A stretch of DNA of 25,938 bases from Helicobacteraceae bacterium UBA6016 (GTDB lineage Bacteria; Campylobacterota; Campylobacteria; Campylobacterales; UBA6016). Of this stretch, positions 21,730-25,938 are shown one piece after another. The notes below the pieces were generated by a model. It saw only the letters and a list, made by a program, of their open reading frames with translations. It made no database searches and was not told the DNA's origin. The translations under genes were made by a program, and so were the position numbers. The first letter of the stretch is position 1; each line of letters begins with the position of its first letter. The DNA lies in assembly GCA_002428055.1 (NCBI GenBank), contig DIZY01000140.1:1-25938 (forward strand). Direction: 5' to 3'.

Positions 21730-22889
21730 AAAATACCATATTGGTCGTAGACGATGAGCCTATGAATCTTGATCTTGCGAAAACTGTTTTGTGCAGTGAC
21801 GGACATGAGGTGATATTTGCCCAAAACGGTGAAGAAGCTATTTTGGCTCTGCAAAATCACAGTATTGACGCTATTTTGATGGATGTGATGATGCCGGTAA
21901 TGGACGGCTTCGAGGCGACGAGGCGGATAAAAGCGGATGAGAGATTTTGCGATATTCCCGTTGTTATCGTCACGGCGGCAAGCGACAAAAACTCTCTCAA
22001 AACAGGTCTTAGCGCAGGAGCAAACGAGTTTTTGACAAAACCTTACGATATTGAAGAGCTCAAGCTTCGTATAAGAAATATGCTCAAGCTAAAGCAAAAA
22101 AACGATGTATTAAAAAATATGGTCGAAAAAGAGGTCTCAAAAAGAATGAAGCTCGAAGCCGAAAGAGAGCAGCAACTTGCCGTACTGATACAGCAGACAA
22201 AAATGGCGGAGCTTGGAACCATGATGGGCGTCATAGCCCACCAATGGATGCAGCCGCTAACTATCATTTCGCTCAATGCGCAGGTCTTTCCAGAAGAGGT
22301 AGGCGGCGGAGAGCATGAATTTGAGGTCGCCAAAAAGTATTCAAAAGAGATACTGGAGCAGACCGATTTTATGACGCAAACAATAAACGACTTTAGAAGT
22401 TTTTACAAACCTTCCAAGAAAAAAGCTCCGTTTTCGGTTTTGGAGCAGGCGGGGTCTATCGTGCTGCTGTTATCGTCTCAGTTGTCGCAGAGTGGTGTTA
22501 GCGTAGAGATGAGCGGTGACGATACGCTTTGTTGCATGGGATACGCAAATGAGTTTAAACAGGTTGTGCTAAATATCATAAATAACGCAAAAGACGCATT
22601 CGAGGAAAAAGGTATCAAAAAACGCCTTGTTGATATATTGGTAGAGTCCGAAAACGGGCTAATAGTTGTTACAATATCCGATAATGCAGGCGGTATACCG
22701 TTAGAAGTGCTACCCGCTATTTTTGAACCGTTTGTTAGCACCAAGGGCGAGAGAGGGACTGGGATAGGACTCTCGCTTGCTAAGACGATTATAGAGGAAA
22801 ATATGCACGGTAAAATATCCGTACAAAACATTGACGATGGCGCAAGATTTACGATAAAGCTTCCAAGATATGATGAATCGCCAAGGTAA
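21726..22889 (+). CDS. Soluble receiver-histidine kinase (REC-HK)
   Basis: A 387-residue protein with the kinase behind a receiver, the reverse of a usual hybrid. The receiver (about 1-120) has Asp9/Asp10 and phosphoacceptor Asp53 in ILMDVMMPVMDGFEA, and is strikingly like the receiver of the HD-GYP protein (SDKNSLK, GANEFL, ELK-RI-NM shared). A helical linker (about 125-155) leads to a His172 phosphoacceptor in GVIAHQWMQPLTI (the HQW-x-QPL type of kinase), N-box NIINNAKDAF, G1 DNAGGIP and G2 GTGIGLSLA. No membrane segment is seen. Phosphorylation of the receiver by the preceding kinase may control this second kinase, making a relay. It overlaps the previous gene by four bases. Confidence 0.94.
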   Translation: MKNTILVVDDEPMNLDLAKTVLCSDGHEVIFAQNGEEAILALQNHSIDAILMDVMMPVMDGFEATRRIKADERFCDIPVVIVTAASDKNSLKTGLSAGANEFLTKPYDIEELKLRIRNMLKLKQKNDVLKNMVEKEVSKRMKLEAEREQQLAVLIQQTKMAELGTMMGVIAHQWMQPLTIISLNAQVFPEEVGGGEHEFEVAKKYSKEILEQTDFMTQTINDFRSFYKPSKKKAPFSVLEQAGSIVLLLSSQLSQSGVSVEMSGDDTLCCMGYANEFKQVVLNIINNAKDAFEEKGIKKRLVDILVESENGLIVVTISDNAGGIPLEVLPAIFEPFVSTKGERGTGIGLSLAKTIIEENMHGKISVQNIDDGARFTIKLPRYDESPR

Positions 22890-22903
22890 CACAAAGGCAA
22901 GCA

Positions 22904-23569
22904 GTGCAGATACTTTTAGTAGAGGATGACCCAAAGCTTGCGCAAATACTGCTGACGGTTTTTAAAAACAGTTCATACAAGGCGGCGCACGCAAGCAATG
23001 TTGCGCAAGGGCTGGAGGCTGTGCTATCTCAAAGTTTTGATTTGATTATTCTTGACTGGATGTTGGAAAAACATACCGGTTTGGAGCTTTTACGAGAGAT
23101 TAGAGAGTATGGAATCACTACGCCTGTGCTGATGCTAACGGCTATAAATACAACCGAAGAGAAAGTTAAGGCTCTTGATTTGGGCGCCGATGATTATCTA
23201 ACGAAACCATTTTTGACCGAAGAGCTGTTGGCGCGAATGAGGGCGCTTATGAGACGGGAGTCGTTACAAAAGCAGAGTGTTATTGCCGTCGGTTCGTTGA
23301 TGCTGAATACGATAGAAAGAAGAGTATTTGACGAGGGAGTGCTTCTGGAGCTTACCGCAAAAGAGTTTTCTATCCTAGAGTATATGATGCGCAATAAAAA
23401 TAGTGTTTTTAGCAGGGAGCGGCTATCGGAGCAAATCAACCATGACCTAGGTTACTCCGCAATGAGCAATGTAATCGATGTGCATATTAGAAATATTAGA
23501 AAAAAAATATCAAATCCAAAGCTTATAGAGACCGTGCACGGCGTTGGGTATAGAGTTTTAGACGCTTAA
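22904..23569 (+). CDS. OmpR/PhoB-family response regulator
   Basis: A 221-residue two-domain transcription factor. The receiver (about 1-118) has Asp8/Asp9, phosphoacceptor Asp51 in LIILDWMLEKHTGLE, the threonine in VLMLTAINT and lysine in DDYLTKPF. The winged-helix DNA-binding domain (about 128-220) has LELTAKEFSILEYMM, SRERLSEQINHDLG, NVIDVHIRNIRKKI and ETVHGVGYRVLDA, all family hallmarks. GTG at 22904 has AAAGG six bases upstream and leaves 14 bases after the REC-kinase. As the only DNA-binding gene of the operon it is the likely transcriptional output. Its 3' end overlaps uvrC by 12 bases. Confidence 0.95.
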   Translation: MQILLVEDDPKLAQILLTVFKNSSYKAAHASNVAQGLEAVLSQSFDLIILDWMLEKHTGLELLREIREYGITTPVLMLTAINTTEEKVKALDLGADDYLTKPFLTEELLARMRALMRRESLQKQSVIAVGSLMLNTIERRVFDEGVLLELTAKEFSILEYMMRNKNSVFSRERLSEQINHDLGYSAMSNVIDVHIRNIRKKISNPKLIETVHGVGYRVLDA

Positions 23570-25375
23570 GTCTTGCCTATAAAGCTCATATATCTGCGCC
23601 GCATCTTTAGCGTTTAGTGCACTTGTGAGCTCTTCTATATTTGCGACTCTTACCGCCTCAAAACTTCCGAAATAATCAAGTAGTCTTTGAATTTTAGCCT
23701 CCTTGATTCCTTTTAGCTTCATCAGCTCTATCTCTCTATCTTTTTTACCTTTTTGCTTACGGTGAAATGTGACGGCAAAGCGATGCGCCTCGTCTCTAAG
23801 GTTTTGCAAAAACTGTAGCCTCTTGTCGGAGGGCGGGAGCTTTAGTATCTTGGATTCGATATATATCTGGTCGTTTGCGCTGTTTTTCGCCCTGTGCGCC
23901 TTGCCGTCTATCTTCTCTTTTGCTATCGCCGCCACGCTTATATCTACGCCCACACTTGCCAGTATGTCGTATGCTAGCGAGAGATTTGCCTTGCCGCCGT
24001 CAAGCAGCCACATATCAGGCGGAGGGTTTTTATCAAAGCTAAGAGCCCGCCTTGAGAGAGCCTCTCTCATCTGCTCATATTCACTCGTCGCTTCCAGATT
24101 GTAGTGCCTATACTCCTCTTTTTTCCACCCGTCATCCCAGACGACCATCGAAGCCACCGGAGAGGAGCCAAAAAGATGAGAGTTGTCGAATACCTCTATG
24201 CGTAGCGGCGGAGTTTGTAGCTCAAGCAGCTCTTTTAGTTGTGCCGAAATCATAGAGTACGGACTCTCGCCCCTTTGCCTTAGCAGTTCAAAGCCGTTTT
24301 TGAGCGCAATAGAGGCTATATTTTGGTGCTCTTTCTTTTTTGGCGTAGAGATTTTGACTTTTTTGCCAAAATTCGCCGAAATCAGCTCCTCCAGCGGTTC
24401 TTTGCCCTCAAGCTCGTGAAGCGTGTAGATGTTTGCCGATACATACGGGTGTTCCTTGGTATAAAACTCCAAAAGAGCCTGCGAATACAGCTCATCTATC
24501 GCCTCATCTCCGGCATCTTCCGAGAGAGCGGCGAAGCTGTGCGAAGAGGAGACCAGCTTTCCGTCCCTGACGAAGAATCGCACGACGCAAGCGGCATCTT
24601 TAGCTTTTGATACGGCAAAAAGATCAAAGCTGTCGTTTTTGGCGAGGTCCACTTCGCTTGTGGAGGAGATTTTTTTGATTGCCGAGATTTTATCTCGTAT
24701 CGCCGCCGCATCCTCAAAGCGAAACTCATCGGAGAGCTTTAGCATTTTCGCTTCCAGCTTTTTTAGTAGTCCCTTTGCGTCGTTGACGGCGGACATCGCC
24801 TCATCTATCATTGCCTTGTATGCACCCTCATCCACGGCAAATTCGCAAGGAGCCAAGCATCTGTCTATCTGATAAAAAAGACACGCTTTTTTGCCTTTCA
24901 TACAGGAGGCTTTTTGGACAAGCTTGTAGTTTTCGTATAGTGCATCCAAAAGCTCCCTTGAGCCGGATACGAAAGGTCCGAAGTATTTGACATTTTTGCC
25001 GCTGATTACCCGTCTAGTTATCTCAAATCTCGGATATTTCTGCGCCAAATCCACGAAGATATACGGGTATGTTTTGTCGTCTCTGAGTAGAATATTGTAT
25101 TTTGGTTTTAGCTGTTTAATGAGAGAGTTTTCAAGGACGAGCGCATCGCTCTCGGAGTTTAGGATGATGTATTCGATGTTTCTCGCCTCCTCTATCATCT
25201 TGTATATCCGCACTCCTAGGTTCGGCGCAGGTGAGAGTGCGGGAGATAAGCGGAAGTAGCTTTTTACTCTGTTTTTGAGGCTTTTTGCTTTGCCGACATA
25301 AAGAAGCTTGCCTTTTTCGTCAAAAAACTGATAAATACCGGGCGTATCCGGCAGACCTTTAAGCTTTTGAAGCAT
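23558..25375 (-). CDS. uvrC: UvrABC system protein C (excinuclease subunit)
   Basis: Makes both incisions in nucleotide excision repair with UvrB. Order: GIY-YIG endonuclease domain (DTPGIYQFFDEKGKLLYVGKAK, about residues 10-90), the cysteine cluster region (ASCMKGKKACLFYQIDRCLAPC), UVR domain (LSDEFRFEDAAAIRDKISAI, which contacts UvrB), RNase H-like endonuclease domain (IEVFDNSHLFGSSPVASMVV, DMWLLDGGKANL), and a C-terminal helix-hairpin-helix pair (LMKLKGIKEAKIQRLLDYFGS, ELTSALNAKDAAQIYELY). 605 residues is a full-length UvrC. The ATG at 25375 overlaps the upstream DUF721-like gene by 17 bases. Confidence 0.96.
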   Translation of the reverse strand: MLQKLKGLPDTPGIYQFFDEKGKLLYVGKAKSLKNRVKSYFRLSPALSPAPNLGVRIYKMIEEARNIEYIILNSESDALVLENSLIKQLKPKYNILLRDDKTYPYIFVDLAQKYPRFEITRRVISGKNVKYFGPFVSGSRELLDALYENYKLVQKASCMKGKKACLFYQIDRCLAPCEFAVDEGAYKAMIDEAMSAVNDAKGLLKKLEAKMLKLSDEFRFEDAAAIRDKISAIKKISSTSEVDLAKNDSFDLFAVSKAKDAACVVRFFVRDGKLVSSSHSFAALSEDAGDEAIDELYSQALLEFYTKEHPYVSANIYTLHELEGKEPLEELISANFGKKVKISTPKKKEHQNIASIALKNGFELLRQRGESPYSMISAQLKELLELQTPPLRIEVFDNSHLFGSSPVASMVVWDDGWKKEEYRHYNLEATSEYEQMREALSRRALSFDKNPPPDMWLLDGGKANLSLAYDILASVGVDISVAAIAKEKIDGKAHRAKNSANDQIYIESKILKLPPSDKRLQFLQNLRDEAHRFAVTFHRKQKGKKDREIELMKLKGIKEAKIQRLLDYFGSFEAVRVANIEELTSALNAKDAAQIYELYRQDLSV

Positions 25376-25799
25376 TTTTAACTATCTGCTCTCTTATTTT
25401 TTCGAGTCTCATCCGAAGCTCTTCGTTTTTGAAGTTGTTTTCAAAACTGCCGCTGCTTCTATCTTTTTCCAAAAAAGTGGTTTTTATCTGTGGTTTGGGA
25501 GGTTTTGCTTTGGAGTAGGCTTTGATTTTTGAGAAAACAAGCTCTTTGCATTCTGGGTCAAAAGCGCAAAACTCTTTTAATAGCTGTGTTAGAGAGTTTA
25601 GTTTATAATTCGCCTCAAATTCCAGAGTTTTGTTTTCAAGCAAGAAAAACAGCGTATCGTTTTTGATATATGCGCTCTCCACGCCCGCTGCGAGCGTAGG
25701 CGGAAGCAGTTTTTTTATTTTGCCTATACAGGAAAAAAACTCCACCTTTTTATTTGAGGCAAACGATATATGTTTAAAAAGCTCATTTCCGTGTTTCAT
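25359..25799 (-). CDS. DUF721/DciA-like protein
   Basis: A 146-residue soluble basic protein. The N-terminal 90 residues (IGKIKKLLPPTLAAGVESAYIKNDTLFFLLENKTLEFEANYKLNSLTQLL) fit the DUF721/DciA pattern of a KH-like fold in which a short strand set is followed by a helix; residues 95-146 are a charged, probably flexible tail with a final helix (ELRMRLEKIREQIVKN). DciA is a helicase loader for DnaB in bacteria without DnaC or DnaI, so a replication role is possible but rests on a weak family match. The ATG at 25799 has no Shine-Dalgarno; a perfect TATAAT lies six bases upstream, which hints at leaderless translation. It overlaps uvrC and, at its 5' end, a divergent lipoprotein gene. Confidence 0.75.
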   Translation of the reverse strand: MKHGNELFKHISFASNKKVEFFSCIGKIKKLLPPTLAAGVESAYIKNDTLFFLLENKTLEFEANYKLNSLTQLLKEFCAFDPECKELVFSKIKAYSKAKPPKPQIKTTFLEKDRSSGSFENNFKNEELRMRLEKIREQIVKNASKA

Positions 25800-25925
25800 A
25801 TCGTCATTATAGCCGCTATTTTTTTAACAGGTTGCGGCTACAAGGGCGACCCGGTCTATAAAGACGGCAACAAAACCATTGACTACAATGCGACCCAAGC
25901 AGGTGATAGTGCGAGCCGTATGTGA
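25770..25925 (+). CDS. Small LptM/YifL-like lipoprotein
   Basis: A 51-residue predicted lipoprotein. Basic start MFKKLIS, hydrophobic segment VFHIVIIAAIFL, lipobox LTGC with Cys22 as the lipidated residue, then a short mature part CGYKGDPVYKDG. CGYKGDPVY resembles the C-G-x-K-G-P-L-Y of LptM (YifL), an LPS-transport assembly lipoprotein of E. coli; the likeness is only over this short stretch. The start region overlaps the divergent DUF721-like gene by 30 bases. A GAGG ten bases upstream is the only ribosome-binding candidate. An ATG four bases after the stop (25929) probably begins the next gene, which leaves the window after three codons. Confidence 0.8.
   Translation: MFKKLISVFHIVIIAAIFLTGCGYKGDPVYKDGNKTIDYNATQAGDSASRM
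25806..25811 (-). promoter_or_regulatory. Perfect -10 TATAAT six bases before the DUF721-like start
   Basis: Read on the minus strand, TATAAT ends six bases before the ATG, so a normal transcription start would fall at or next to the A of the start codon. An A-run (TTAAAAAAAT) lies 15 bases upstream instead of a -35. The element lies inside the coding region of the divergent lipoprotein. Confidence 0.5.
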
Positions 25926-25938
25926 TTGATGTACTTAT

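Noticed and set aside
1..25938. CRISPR array, tRNA, rRNA, insertion sequence or prophage
   Set aside because: No regularly spaced repeats, cloverleaf-like segments, transposase or phage motifs were seen on reading both strands.

Overview
The window reads as chromosomal DNA from a member of the Campylobacterota (former Epsilonproteobacteria), probably near Sulfurimonas or Sulfuricurvum; the genus is an inference. The main clues are HobA (the DnaA-binding initiation factor of this phylum) between lysC and the DNA polymerase III delta' gene, a dihydropteroate synthase with a long N-terminal extension, short or divergent versions of Adk, delta' and RibF, tightly packed genes, and many TTG/GTG starts. 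I see no rRNA, tRNA, CRISPR array, transposase or phage gene. No gap between genes exceeds 150 bases.

Regions. (1) 1-2661: the 3' end of aspS, a free-standing FeoA-domain gene, adk, a hairpin-rich spacer, a CinA/MoaB-type molybdopterin-binding protein and yidD. (2) 2711-5740: a four-CBS, PAS, GGDEF protein facing hemW, with the two 3' ends overlapping; hemW seems to have no ATG, GTG or TTG start. (3) 5877-13416: a housekeeping run rppH-lysC-hobA-holB-folP-ligA-tlyA-ribF, most of it joined by 4-base stop/start overlaps. (4) 13414-14180: a small gene with a good sigma-28-type promoter, a terminator shared with the opposite strand, and two small minus-strand genes, one with its Shine-Dalgarno buried in a perfect hairpin. 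(5) 14204-23569: a signalling island. A minus-strand kinase/receiver pair (15569-17065 and 14204-15568) diverges from a six-gene plus-strand operon: outer-membrane porin, small PstS-like periplasmic protein, REC-HD-GYP, membrane histidine kinase, soluble REC-kinase, and OmpR-type regulator. (6) 23558-25925: uvrC and a DUF721/DciA-like gene on the minus strand, whose 5' end overlaps a divergent small lipoprotein gene.

How the genes may work together. The plus-strand signalling operon looks like one module: a porin admits a solute, a small binding protein meets it in the periplasm, the membrane kinase senses the state, and the signal passes to two closely related receivers (one on a c-di-GMP phosphodiesterase, one on a second kinase) and to a DNA-binding regulator. 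The divergent kinase carries an N-terminal domain that aligns without gaps to LOV photoreceptors up to the flavin loop, but the photoactive cysteine is isoleucine and cysteines sit at three neighbouring flavin-pocket positions. With the CBS-GGDEF protein at 2711, the window holds both a likely c-di-GMP synthase and a likely c-di-GMP hydrolase. The signalling island is the best candidate for undescribed biology here; its ligand and output are not readable from the sequence.
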